Positions 35,901-48,350 of a DNA stretch of 64,000 nt are shown one piece after another. The notes beneath the pieces were generated by a model, which saw only the letters and a program-made list of their open reading frames with translations, searched no databases and was not told where the DNA came from. Location: assembly GCF_963676685.1 (NCBI RefSeq), contig NC_092345.1:79177592-79241591 (forward strand). Reading direction: 5' to 3'. A program made the position numbers and the translations under genes. The stretch's first letter is position 1. Every line of letters starts with the position of its first letter. The DNA comes from Mytilus edulis (Eukaryota; Mollusca; Bivalvia; Mytilida; Mytilidae).

Positions 35901-38900
35901 CTAAATCGAATGAAAAAAGAAGTTGCAGTTCGTCGACAAAGCATGCATAAAAGCAAATAAAACACAGATCAATAACGGTTTCAGCATTTGCAGCAGTACT
36001 TTTGTGCCAATTACTGTTTTTCAGCGGTATCATTTGCGCCAAATTTTGTTTTCCAAATGTATCAATTGCGCCAATTTTCGGAACTCATTTGCCCCAATTT
36101 ACCTGTACACATATATATCATAAAAGTATCATATGTTCGGATATATTTCACCATGAAGATGAGCATCTGTAGACAGTCAATGTACAGAGAGAGAATAAAA
36201 CTTGCTGAATATTTGATAAAGATATGCAAATAAAGAAGAAAATAGAAGCTTTTGCTGACTATGTTTTAGTCAATATGTTGATGACACAGTGCTTTGTTCC
36301 CACCATGCTTATGGGCATTATTATTATTTGGCATTATTACGAACTTTTATGCATTTCATCCTTCAATGTTTGTGTGTTTGGACAATAAACAAGCTACTAC
36401 ATACATTAAATTGGGAAGTACCCATGTAGCAGCAGTAAGAAGAAAACATGTTTCAGAAAAGGAAACATTTGCCGTGTAAACTGTCGGTTCCACGTCCGAA
36501 TTAAAGAGGAGGGAAGTCATTTTTCTTCTAATTGGCGCAATTTTATGTTGTTTTTTTTTTTTGGCGTAAATGACACCATGTAACTTTAAAACATGTGGTG
36601 CAAACGTAGCATTGGAGAAAAAGTAATGGCGCAATCGGATCTCTCCCTCCGAATTTGGATATTTTCAAAAAAAAAAAAATATACGTCATATCACAAATAT
36701 TTCCAACTTTGTATGGTTTCAAGGAGTTGCGGCTCATTGAAATCGGTATCGTCCTTTAGTAGTATTAATAATTCTTGCATGTAATATTAATCTTTGCAAC
36801 TCGAGTGTGTATGTAATAAAACACCATTAACTGATGCAAAACCACTATAATTTAATGTTAAATAATGCCAATACTTTAATGAACAATTTAAAAATGAATC
36901 ACTGTGATACAGCGATCATAGACGACGTCATCTAATTAACAAATAAATTACAATCATTATTGGTTGCACTTAAATTTACGAGGTTATCCTTAAAATTTAA
37001 AAAAAAAACCGGAAACGTATACTATTACATGTACATAACATGATATGTAGCAGTGGAATCATTGGTCTTATAATAACATAGTGTTGACATGAATTATCAT
37101 CAATATGGTCACATATATGTATAAAACTTTGAATTGTTTGAAATACTAAGGATTATCTACACTAGGAATGTATTACATTGGCAAAACTTTTCGAATTATG
37201 ATGTTTAAATACTCTACAACTTCAGACTTAGTTTAAACATTTAACCTTTTTTTATTCGAGCATCAGTGATGGGTATTTTGTTCCATACCTGAGATCTTTG
37301 ATGAGTTTCTATTGCAACATACAAGTTAACTTCTTATGCATATGCATAAATAAAGGCATCAGTAGTATACCGCTGTTCGAAAATCATAAATCGATTGTGA
37401 CAAAAGCAAAGTCATGTCTTTGGGATATAGCAACTAAAAAAAGTTGGAAAAGAGAGTTTTCTATTCTTTTTGTGTTTACTTTTAATATTTTATACTGGGT
37501 ATTTTCATTTACAGATAATGTCGGTACATTTCTTCCTGAAATGATGAAAAGAGTTACATTTCCTGCAGTTAGTAACGCTCTTGTATCAGTGGACACCTTT
37601 TTTGTTTTGAGGTAAACAATAAAAAAACTAGTACAAAGTCGTGGTAAATGGAAACAGATTTTTCCTAGAATGTTTATCAGTTTTGTTGTAAGAATTAATT
37701 TAAAACTCAATGACTGATGCACACCAAACGACAATTGAAAATTTACTTTCAATTAAAACAACTGGAAATAATTAATATCTTAAGATTGTATATAGATATT
37801 AGAAGATGTGATATGAGTGCTAATGAGATAATTTTCCATCCAAGTCACAATTTGTAAAGGTAAACCATAATAGGTCAAAGTACGGTCTTCAACACGGAGC
37901 CTTAGCACATACCGTACATCAAGCTATAAAGGGCCTAAAACATAACTAGTGTAAAACCATTAAAACAGGAAAACCAACGGTCTAATTTGTATAAAAAACG
38001 AAAAACAATTTTGACAATTTTGAAAAGAAAATAAATTATTTGATGACTACAACATGATATAAAACAAATCGACTAAAAATACGTAAAACACGCAGCTCAA
38101 ATGTCAATGTCTACAGTTCAGATTTATTTCCTAAAATTATTAGATTATTGAAACATTACTTACGTAATGAATGTTTTGTTTTATTTCCTATTTCTTTAGT
38201 GGCCTGTTATTGACATACCTTGTGATGAAGGAAATGGCGAAGAAACGAGGAAAACTAAACTGGGGAATGTTTTATTTCCATAGATTTTGGAGGTAAGACC
38301 TAGTTTATGATCTAGAGAGGATATGTATGGTATGTATCAATGTAACACAATAAGACTCTCAAAGACATAAAGATGTTAAAAAAAAAGAATAACACTTGTT
38401 AATCGTGTTTTGCCAGTCTTTAGAATATGAAATCAACTTCCATGTTAATCTGACCGCTCTTCAAAGTAGTCATATTCACTATTTCAGACATTTCCACCTA
38501 AATTTTTAAACAATATTTCAAACACTTTGTCTGGTCAATTGTGATCTGTTCAATTGATTTTCAAAGATTCCAGCCAAACCTGTCTTACAATTGCAATGCA
38601 TTGTTTCAAAATCACTTTAATAAATATTCAATTGCATTTCATATTTTATTGAAATAAAAAACAACAAAAACACCACTCTGATCTGTTTAATAAATGAACA
38701 TTTCAGGCGATACAAAATTACAAAAATGACATTCGCTACTTATTTACAGCTTATTGCATGTAGTGTTGTCAAAACTTCGTGTACCCACCATGAAAAAATC
38801 GTTCATTACACAATTTTTTTTCTGTGTCATTGTGGTGCTGGCTTATAGCGGTAAGTTCATATCTCATTCATTCATATTTAACTGGTGTATGACTTTACTA

Positions 38901-41637
38901 TTTTCCAGATTAACCCCTCCATACATGTTGGTATTGATGGTTTATGTTTCATTATTTCCATATACCGGTAGTGGTCCTCAATGGAAAAAAGACGGAAATG
39001 AGTATAATTACTGTAAAACGTCTTGGTACTATAATCTGCTGTACATCAATAACTTTTTTGACAAACAAGAAGATTCGGTATGTTTGACAGTTCATAGATC
39101 ATTTTACTATAACATCGGGACAATGGCTCAAGTAGATAGAGTCTTTAACAAGATTGTGTCTCAAGTATTCGCACTATCATTCAGTGGACCGTGAAAATGG
39201 GATCAAAATCTCTAATTTGGTATTAAAATTAGAAAGACCATATCATATGTCAACCAAGTGTCAAGTTGATTGGACTTCAAATTCATCAAAAATTAACTCG
39301 ACCAAAAACTTTAACATGTAGCGGGACAGACGGACGAACGGAAAAACGAACGGACGGCCGGACGGCCGGACGCACAGACCAGAAAACAAAATGCCCATAA
39401 ATTGGGCATCAAAATCAAAATGTTACAAAGGAAGAACAGAAAATATACAGAGATAAGGAGACGCTTAGAATGTACGACCTTTATCTACTTGAGAAACCAA
39501 TACCATATAATTGGTTATGAAAGCCCCGACATGAAATATAGAAAATCAACAGCCGATTCTATAACATAACAATTCACGAAAACTAAAATAAGGCCTATGA
39601 AAGAACAAGCTCCATAATTGGTACATAAACATAAAGAATGTGGCGGGGTTAGACATGTTTGTGAGCGCTCAATCCTCCCCTAACCCGAAACAGTGGTGTG
39701 ATAGCACACCATAAAAATAAACGTTGAACTTCAGTTGCAATTTTAAATAAAACAAACTATCGGTATAAGGCATAAAACAACTAACATAAAAGCAATAGAA
39801 ACAAAGCACCAAAATACGAGTACTATCAGTATCTCAAAGCTAGCTTGACTAAAGTACCAATGAGTCTACTTCCAACGGATTTATTGTTGAGACGTCAAAA
39901 ACAGTCTGAAGAAACGCACGACCTTGTGCAATGGCAAACTATAAGCAAACAGTATCGACAGCATTTAGTATTATGAGTTCTCATAACTGTACATATGTAT
40001 AACAATATAAAAAAGAAGATGTGGTATGATTGCCAATGAGACAACTATCCACAAAAGACCAAAATGACACAGACATTAACAACTATAGGTCATCGTACGG
40101 CCTTCAACAATGAGCAAAGCCCATACCGCATAGTCAGCTATAATAGACCCCGATAAGACAATGTAAACAACTCAAACGAGAAAACTAATATATGTTTATT
40201 TATGTTTTAATTTTCCAAAAATGATCATTCATGTAAGTACTATATAAACCAATATATTAAGATTTTGCTACTGAATTAAATTGATTATATTTAAACATAT
40301 TTTTATTCAACGGGTCAAATAGTTCATATGGATCGTATTTAATTGTACGGGCTTTATCAACAACATCAGCATAAACATTGAGATGGGGTGTCTCTTTCTC
40401 TTCAGAACTTTAAAGGTAAAGTTAAGTGTTCTAATCAAATATACATGTATGCACAATGTCATCTTTTTCTCAAACTGAATTTGACCTCTTTACATTAAAT
40501 CGTCTCAGTGTTGTTTCCATTAACGAAGGTATCTGATTTGGCGTTTATCAACATACACTTTCCTTTCAAACAGAAAGAAATAAAATAATGAAAATACTAC
40601 TCAAAGGACAATTCAAAACAGAAAGCTTGTTAAGCCCTCAATCATACCAAACGAATGGAAAAAACCTGTTATATTCCTAACTTGGTACAGGCATTTCTTT
40701 TGGTAGAAAGTCCTAATAGGTAAATACTTAATGATGACTGGGAATTGATACTAGTCTTGGTTTATTATCAGAGCATAAGAAAACTGTCTACTGAAACACT
40801 TATATATAAAATATTACTATTCAAATTTTGTTTTCAGTGCTTTGGATGGGCTTGGTACTTAGCAAATGATATGCAGTTTTTTGTAATTAGTCCTTTAATA
40901 CTACTTCCGCTGTTTTAGTAAGTATTTTAATAAACTGAATTGTTGAAGTGAAATAAGAAATTAATCAACTCAACAAAATTGCTTACAATTATGCTTTATG
41001 ACATACAATATGAATCAAACTTAAGGTAACTGGGGTGTCTAAATTATAATCCATAAAATTTTTCAATAATTTGACAAAATATAGTTTATATCATGCTTTT
41101 TAAAAAAAAAAAGAAAAAAGAATTGGTCACGGGGCTTATTTTTACGCAACATGGTGTTCAAAATTAACAGGTTTGTATAGATTTTGCATGGAAAACCAAA
41201 TTTTCGGCAATAAAGCGTAAACTACACCATAGAACTTTGAGATAACATATGAGAAGATAGCTGTTATAGTATGCTTTCAGTTAAGAAAAAGAAAAAATGG
41301 GGTCACCATACCAATTTCTTTCTACATTATAAAATAGGTAAATTCCCAACACATTATATTGTAAAAGTACCTTAATCTGAATTATCTGCCCTTGCATTTG
41401 AGTTGCCTTCCCTTATGTGGTAAAGTTGGAAAAAAATTAATCAAACAAAAGTTTTCTGTTTTTGTTGTAAAATACAACCATAAGTATGATAAACATGTAA
41501 TTTTCTATATTGAAATGAAAGGTCTTACACATGAATTACCTACTTCTCTAAACATTTGCTCATTCTATTAAAGATCTAGTCCTTGTTTTCTGGTATTTCC
41601 AAATCCAAGATGGAGGAAGTCACCCTATCTACCTTAA

Positions 41638-41671
<34 letters not shown>

Positions 41672-44600
41672 TTTAATGCTGTTTGTTTACCACTGCTACA
41701 TAAGAAATATACTATGAAGTAGTGATGCGGTTGCGTACATGTGAGTTAAGACTTTTAAGTGGGTATAACTTGTTAACATGAAGCTTTCCTCTCGTTTTAT
41801 GCCAAGATCTTGTTGAAATATACCGCTTCCTTTTATGTCTTGAGAAGCTATGTGGTACTTTTTGAAAGGTTGAATACAGTTATAGACATATGATATTGTT
41901 TTATTTTAACTTTCACCCGAAAAGAATATCCGTACTTGTTGGAATGTGAAGTAGAAAGGCATTTTAAATGTCATAGTTTGAATGTAATTCAATGGTTAAA
42001 CATTATTGCACAAGTCAGAAATCTGGAACTCTGAGAGAACTCATTTAGTTTTTCAATCTTCGCAAGATTTTTTTATCTTTGAAAATCTTGGAAAAAATTT
42101 AAAAATGACAACTTTAATTGAACTTTAACGTTTGAAATTTACAAAAACTTCAAAGAATTTGGTTAACCAACATTAGAAAAAAGTTTTATTTTTATGTAGT
42201 TTTTTCTGTTAAACTTTCAATCCTAAGTTCTTTAAAATCATATAATAGGGCTCGCGGGTATAAATATATATTTTTTTCCAATATAGGATTTCGCTATATT
42301 TTTTTAATAAATGAACTTTATCCTTGTGTGATTTTCATTTTTAGTTTCTTGTGTATAATTCGGAGTTTAGTATGACGTCCATTATCACAGAACTAGTATA
42401 CACATTTTTAAGGGGCCAGCTGAAGGACGCCTCCGGGTGCGGGAGCTTCTCGCTACATTGAAGACCCATTGGTGGCCTTCGGCTGTTGTCTGCTTTATGG
42501 TCGGGTTGTTGTCGCCTTGACACATTCCCCATTTGCTTTCTAAATTTTATTTATCATAAAAATTATACTTAATGGAAAAATGAAATAAAAAAATTTGTGT
42601 TAATGTCCTTTTTTTTCTGATGAACTAATAGGAGAAATACAGGTGATATCGAAATAAAGAAAGAACTAAATTACAGAAATCGCTTAAATTTAACAATATT
42701 TTAGTTTATTTACAGCTTATTTGAAAACTATAATAAAAAATATAGGTCACCGATGAGTTAAAAAAGATATTTCAATTTTAATGCCCAAAAAATGGCATTT
42801 TTGCACCAAAGGGAGACATCTTTAGAAACAGGATGAAAAGCGAGGCTCCGAGTACAAATACATTTTATATTTTCCGACAATGCACATATATTGTATATGT
42901 ATTTAGTTTTCAACTAGCTGGATTTGCTGTACTATTAGCTTTTTTAACTGGAACATTGGTAGCAACGGGAGTTATGGCAACAACATGGAATGCTCCAATG
43001 TCAATGTTTGATGGGTAAATATAACTTAATGCCATAATTCATTTTTTTTTAAAGGAGAAAAAAGACACTAAAACACTACAAGAAGAAAAAAAAAACAATG
43101 AATAAATCATGTCAGTACTGAAGGACTGACTTCTGAGCTGATGTACCCTCGGGAACTGATAAGTATCAATCTAGTGCTGTTGAAATTAAAAACAACACGT
43201 TTAATAATTTAAAGGGATGATATCAATTCATCATTTCGAACTCTTGGTTAAAAATTTCCTTGTGAGCAGCAACCCTCTATCAAGGTAAAACATGATAGGA
43301 CATACAAGCTCGGAGATATCGTTTAAACTATTGAAAGCAAACCAAACTGAAAATCAAAAGGAAAAACAAAAGCATATGTTGCCAATTAAAAGAACTAGGT
43401 GAAATACAGGTGCTAAAGCAGATGGATATGCAGTTGCTGTTCCACTTAATGCTGTTCACGGCGAGTAAAATTAATCTGGTGATACGTCGCGTTCTGTGAC
43501 GTCACAATCGATAAACAGAGGCCGGTATTGTGGTATTGCAGATGGAACATTATCTTTGGTCATTTGTGTTAAAAACGATATCTTAAACGAATCTGCATTT
43601 TTGAAAATCTTGAGACTTGTATACTAATTTGAAAACCGCACTGTACGACAAATATAAAATGCACAAACACATTTGGTTAATGGCTGAATTATGTATATCC
43701 CCGTGTCCGTCATTTAATAGCATCTACGTTTGAAGCTACTTTTCATAAATGCGGACCTTAATTAATTTGTATTATTATTTCAGAGGAGATACGACTAACT
43801 GGGGGGAACTTTACATCAGGCCTTACTTCCGAATGGGACCTTACTTAGTGGGAATGTTTACTGGATATCTGCTTTATAAAACAGATTTAAAGTTGAAAAT
43901 AAATAAAGTAAGTCTTTATTTAAGAATTTAATGCTTCTTTTTGTAACTTCGTTGGGGCGTAAAAGCGTTAACCGAAATACATTTTGTATGAAGCGTGGAA
44001 GCGCTTCATTTTAAAAATGTGCGCATGGGTCAACACTTTTACAATCCTATGGCGTTACAAGCATACATACTTATAATTACATTTTTTAGTTATGATCATG
44101 AAAACACGATTTTTATCAAGTTTTTATTAAATTTACCTGTGCACTTTATTATGGGACCTCGTGTCATCATGAATGATAAATTTTAATGTGTCATGCAGTT
44201 GATTAAGGAATAACGCGAGATTGCAGTTAGCCAATCAGAATAACGTATTATAATGAAACATACATCTAATGTAATGATATATTTGAGTGGCCTGGTTTGG
44301 GGGGGGGGGGGTCTCATCACGATTCACGAGTTGATCTTTTCGTCAATCACGATTAACAGAAAATGAATTTCCATGATCACGGATCACGGAAATATGAGAA
44401 AAAAAATCTGTAGAAAAAAGGATCACGGAAAAAATATTAAACTTCTACTATCCTAGAAGCATCCTTCGTTTAATATATCACATATTCATAAATAAATAGA
44501 CTAATATAATGTACTTCAATTTGCAACCAAGCATGTACTCCAACATAATTAATATGTATACAAACTGTTTCGCCTGTTAATTTGCCTATATCGTGTGATC

Positions 44601-46792
44601 CTTAATCAATAGGTCATGACCAGATCAACTAGCATATATACAGAGTCAAAGCTTTTCACTTATGTAATTTTTTTCCGAAAATTAATTTCTGTAGTAATCT
44701 GTATACATACTATGATACATAGAATGTAATCTAACCATTTATTATTATTATTAATTTACTGAACAATCTCCCTGTTTGTTCAGTAAAACTAACACTACAG
44801 GGGTGCCTTGTCAAATGCTGTAGACATGGTATTCATTATAACAGCAATAGTGCAATAAATCAGATTTTAGAAGAAAAAAAAAAGAAAAACGGATCACGAT
44901 AGCAAAAATGCGCCGATCACGAAGAACGAAAATAACCCATCAGGCCCCTCATATTTATATGATTATATATTATGTATGTAATCTTTAAATTAGCTGAACC
45001 TTTTACAGGATGTTTCCGTTTCTCTTTTATCATAAAGATTTAAGTTTCGGAATCCCCTGATTATCTCAATTGATGAAAACTGATTTGAGCATTTTCATTA
45101 TATGTGCATGTGAACACTTTCAAAAAGAAAATAGCTGACTTGGAGTTAGATGGCATAATTATATGTCCACATGTTATGTGTATCATTGTGGGATAACAGT
45201 GTGAATCCTCATTAAATTTTCTGGGTTTTTTTTTGTGGCTGACTAGTTTACTTTCATCTTCTTGTCCTTTTATCATAACGTATATCTAAACTGTTAATAA
45301 TAGCTCCATATTTTCTATGTTATATATGTATATATATTTTTAAAGGAAATGAAAAACTGAGAAGACAAGTTTGTCTTACTCTAGCATATGTAAGAAGCTC
45401 TTTGTTATTCACTTCTGAAAGTTCAATTTAACATTCCGTATAAGAACCATCAGTATTTAAATAATATTTTCAAAACAGAATTTCTATTGAAGTGTATCTC
45501 TTTTTCAGTTTGTTAATTTATTTTGTTGGTTAGTTGCCGCTGTATTAGCATGTGCAGTTTTATACGGTATATATGATGACGTTAACGGTAATCGTCCGTC
45601 ACAAGAAGTGTCGTCATTCTACATTTCGGTGCACAGAACCGTTTGGGGCGCTGCAGTCTCCTGGGTGATATTTGCATGTGCTCATGGATATGGAGGTAAT
45701 AAGTTGTACAAACTTATATTTTGATTGTTTCTAGTGCAACTGTATCAAGTTTATAAGCGCTAGATTTGTTAAACATTATCATAATTTTGAAACATTCTTC
45801 ACACAGTGTGATCTATCTATTATAAAAGATTATTTAAACCTGCTTTATGACATTTTTTAAATATTAATGGATGCTAAATACTTTATATTGGCGTTTTGGA
45901 ACAAAATCTACATCGTACTTTGTATATATTTGTCCTTTTAACTATATTTTCTGTTACAAATATAGTTTAATAAATTTAAACAAAATTCATCCCAAGTATT
46001 TTTTCACATGCAGTAGGTTTGATGTATGTTAGATGGTATTACTCAATACAGCTTTTCCCTTTTATAGGTTATGTGAATACAGTATTATCCTGGAAAGGTT
46101 TTATTCCACTTAGCAGACTTACATATTGTGCATACCTTGTTCATCCTCCTATTATCTATTACTACATATTGACAAGACGAAGACTGATTCATTTTACTGA
46201 TACAGAAATTGTAAGTGGGGCAAAAACAGTGTCTGGCCAATTTGCGTTTTCATCAAAATTATATTTTTGTGGTTTTTCACTTTTAAATTTCTATTGTACA
46301 ATCTGTATCTATAGACGACTATTTCAGAAGCACCCGTGAACAAGTTGTGCAATACTAATATGATCATATAGATTTGCTAGTAATGGTTTCGCAACGAACG
46401 CCGCTGAGGATGAATTTCTTGATATTTTGTGGTGCCAAACTGGTCATTTCTTTTTTTATGAAAAACTTTGAAATTGCAAGACACTTGCTTACATTTTTTT
46501 CTTTTAATTTAAAAAAGGCTTTAAACACGATAAATAAATAAGCTCGTTAATAAAAATACTACTTGAGTAAACTTTAATTTTGAAGGATATATAAAATACA
46601 TTGTGTATTTTGATAAATTAAAAACAATTCTAAATCAATTAAGCACGACATTTTTACTTGTAGATATATGAATTTTTAGGACATCTTGCCTTGTCATATG
46701 CAGCAGCATTTATAACTTCTATGGCCTTTGAGGCGCCGATGATGGGACTTGAAAAGGTGATTTTCAAGCGACAAGAAAAGAAGAAGAAATAG
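29935..46792 (+). CDS. NRF-6-like acyltransferase gene B, complete, 15 exons
   Basis: Membrane acyltransferase of the nose-resistant-to-fluoxetine family. Exons: 29935-30328, 31352-31539, 32182-32257, 33029-33122, 33409-33593, 35181-35348, 37515-37611, 38200-38292, 38909-39077, 40838-40917, 42907-43014, 43784-43907, 45509-45695, 46068-46210, 46664-46792. All have AG/GT borders and matching phases, giving 744 codons plus stop, a normal family length. The signal peptide is at residues 1-18 (cut near VYS/LN). The NRF domain (about 100-250) has six cysteines (ELCKIH, YEECLD, QYCMV, GMCMPNSC, AECQEP). A membrane segment lies at 251-270. The acyltransferase-3 domain runs from about 340, with NGIRFISMTWVILGHSYIF (His359), HRFWRLTPPY (Arg429, Arg432) and about ten hydrophobic segments. 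The C-terminus KRQEKKKK fits a KKxx ER-retrieval pattern (inference). The substrate is unknown; lipid handling or transport is the family role. Confidence 0.93.
30428..30582. repeat. 53-bp inverted repeat in intron 1 of gene B
   Basis: Arms 30428-30480 and 30530-30582 are reverse complements with one mismatch (GATTTCGACTGATGATAACT against AGTTATCATCAGTCGAAATC), with a 49-base loop. Gene C has the loop and part of the right arm but no left arm. Confidence 0.85.
32482..32602. repeat. Three-copy 41-bp tandem repeat in intron 3 of gene B
   Basis: Units start at 32482, 32523 and 32564 (TTCATCGGGGGATTCCCCAT, TTCATCGGGGAATGCCCCAT, TTCATTGGAGGATGCCCCAT). Gene C intron 3 has a single unit near 56420 followed by a fragment of family R1. 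The copy number therefore changed after, or differs between, the duplicates. Confidence 0.75.
33581..34920. repeat. 33-bp array of splice-donor copies in intron 5 of gene B
   Basis: About 40 units, consensus CAACCAGGTATGGCTAACAT + TTGTGTCCATTAT, start at the exon 5/intron 5 junction itself: the exon ends TATCAACCAG and the intron begins GTATGACTTACATTTG. About half the units keep CAGGT. Higher-order repeats are visible: four-unit (132-bp) blocks at about 34008-34139 and 34140-34271, and a related block pair near 33850 and 34378. The open frames on both strands here (11-residue periodicity) are by-products of a 33-bp unit. Confidence 0.9.
33594..33632 (+). promoter_or_regulatory. Alternative exon 5 donor, +33 nt
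   Basis: The annotated donor is CAG/GTATGA after 33593. One unit further, CAG/GTAAGG after 33626 matches the donor consensus better. Using it adds 33 nt, 11 in-frame residues (GMTYICVNYQP). The same pair exists in gene C (after 57200 and 57233). Which donor is used cannot be told from sequence. Confidence 0.5.
35995..36640. mobile_element. Repeat element with GCGCCAATT motifs in intron 6 of gene B
   Basis: The left side has TTTGCGCCAAAT and AATTGCGCCAATT, and the right side has the inverse TTGGCGCAATT and TTGGCGTAAAT, suggesting inverted ends. In the interior near 36240-36290 a frame resembles an RT motif (YVLV, then YVDDTVLC) broken by one missing base compared with gene C. Gene C has the counterpart at 59325-60020. 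Confidence 0.45.
37801..38008 (+). repeat. Interspersed repeat family R1 in intron 7 of gene B
   Basis: AGAAGATGTGATATGAGTGC through GTCAAAGTACGGTCTTCAAC to AGGAAAACCAACGGTCTAAT. The counterpart in gene C is at 61093-61299, so the insertion predates the duplication. Confidence 0.7.
39181..39398 (-). repeat. Interspersed repeat family R3 in intron 9 of gene B
   Basis: Reverse complement of the 24240-25130 family (GGTCCACTGA, AACTTTAACATGTAGC, CGGACGGACGG-type runs). The counterpart in gene C is at 62471-62687. Confidence 0.7.
39640..40000 (-). mobile_element. Retroelement-end-like fragment, family R7, intron 9 of gene B
   Basis: Starts AATGTGGCGGGGTTAGACAT, as at 19605. Shared with gene C at 62930-63290. 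No coding capacity. Confidence 0.4.
40014..40190 (+). repeat. Interspersed repeat family R1, well preserved copy
   Basis: AGATGTGGTATGATTGCCAA ... ACGGCCTTCAACAATGAGCA ... CATAGTCAGCTATAATAGAC. The counterpart in gene C is at 63309-63480. Confidence 0.7.
41641..41669. repeat. (TG)n microsatellite
   Basis: Fourteen uninterrupted TG units in intron 10 of gene B. Confidence 0.95.
42365..42550 (+). repeat. Interspersed repeat family R2, intron 10 of gene B
   Basis: GGGGCCAGCTGAAGGACGCC through CATTCCCCATTTGC, preceded by CCATTATCACAGAACTAGTA. It is the best preserved of the three R2 copies. Confidence 0.7.
44285..44950. mobile_element. Non-autonomous element with short inverted ends and ATATTT repeats
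   Basis: The left end is GAGTGGCCTGGTTTGGG and the right end, reversed, is GAGGGGCCTGATGGG. ATATTT precedes (44279-44284) and follows (44951-44956), a likely 6-bp target-site duplication. The interior is rich in GATCACGGATCACGG-type motifs and has a G run at 44299-44311. It lies in intron 12 of gene B; no frame. Confidence 0.65.
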
Positions 46793-48208
46793 ACGTTGGT
46801 TATGCACTGCAGAAATGATATTAAATGTGAATCAAATAACTTTTGCTGACAATTTGTTCTATAAAAAAAATGCAATAGGTTTTTCATTTTCTATTTCTAA
46901 AAACGGTAATATAGTAGCTTCAGACTGAAAAGCCTAAATTGTAACTCGACCCGGGAACTTTGCATACAGATTATACAGAAAACAAAGCATATTGATATAA
47001 TGTACGTTCTCAATAACAAAGGGCGTAATTTTGTTAATAGAAGACTCTGTCATTTACATTACACAAATAACCCTTTCTCGAGTGATTGAATTAAAAAAAA
47101 ATCGCAACAAATGTTGAACCTTTTTATTATTTTTATGGCATGCTTGTATATAAGTATCAGGCTACATTTCGAACAATGACACAGAAAAAGAGCATAATAT
47201 AATTCGTTACTTATTCATTTATTTTTTTCATTTTTTTTTTAGTTTAAGATAAGCGACGGCTATCTTGACCATTTGACTTTTTATCATTTCAATTGTTTTC
47301 TTTGTTTATTCAGATTAAACGTATACGTCAGATAATAATAATTTGAATGAAATTTAGTGTGACAAAGTATAGTTTGGTATGTAAATGAATAAAAGTGTTG
47401 CAAACATGAACGAGTACAATTCAAATTTCCGCCGAAATATCTGACTAAACCAAACTTCTTATTTCCTGGTTTGAACATATTAACATGTATACAATTTGAA
47501 GTGATACAATTGCTTTACATTAGTGAAAGAAGTTCTAATACATGATATGTTTTAGGGAAGTGTAGTTTCGATGCAACAATGTGTATAACTGTTGGAATCT
47601 CTTCTTATTTTACGTATTGCATTTCATTCCCGATTGTAACATCTTGTCTGCGTATTTGGCGATGCTTTGGAGTTCACCCAAATCCCAAAGATATTGTATG
47701 TGATCTTGTCAATGATTATTTCCCTTGATCTATGAGGTTTAAACATCAACAAACTAAGCCATGGAGAAGACGGAACTAAGTTGAAAAACTTGTGTCTAAT
47801 CCATTTGTTTTGAACAATAAAATATGTTTAAACTAACAAACTACCTTTGCCATAAGCTAAAACTGAGCTGTCCAAGGGTGTTCTAGCTCACACATGTGTA
47901 GAATTTCTAGTGTACATTTGTGTTTTCTACTGTAGAACAGTTTTAAATAACACAAATAAGAACACTTTCTGCACCTGAAAAAAAGAACAGTTCCAGTCGT
48001 TTCAGAATATAGACTGTTTGTTTAAGACAAAGTGTTAATCTTCGTCTTAGTAGGAAAACGAATAGGACAATTTTAAGTCCTTTAGCTGATGGATTAGAAT
48101 TTGGATTCGCATCTTTAGTAGATGTTCCGTTGAAATATAATTGACGCAAGTGAAATAACTCTACAAAGCTACCTTTAAAACACAATACAATTGATATACA
48201 AATCTAAT
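46793..48208. other. Convergent intergenic spacer between gene B and argininosuccinate synthase
   Basis: ATTAAA at 46820-46825, 27 bases after the gene B stop, is the candidate poly(A) signal of gene B. The rest is AT-rich with no gene seen. Confidence 0.5.
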
Positions 48209-48214
48209 TTTATT
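48209..48214 (-). terminator. Candidate poly(A) signal of argininosuccinate synthase
   Basis: TTTATT on +, so AATAAA on -, 137 bases beyond the stop codon. Confidence 0.45.
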
Positions 48215-48350
48215 TCAAATTTTAATAGCTATGATAGACCAATCTAATACACATAACGAAACTACAAGTTTATCTTGGTTTGAGGGTATTGAAACTAAGA
48301 ATAAGAATTATGTCATTTAAAAACACACATGAAGGAATAATATATGCTGC

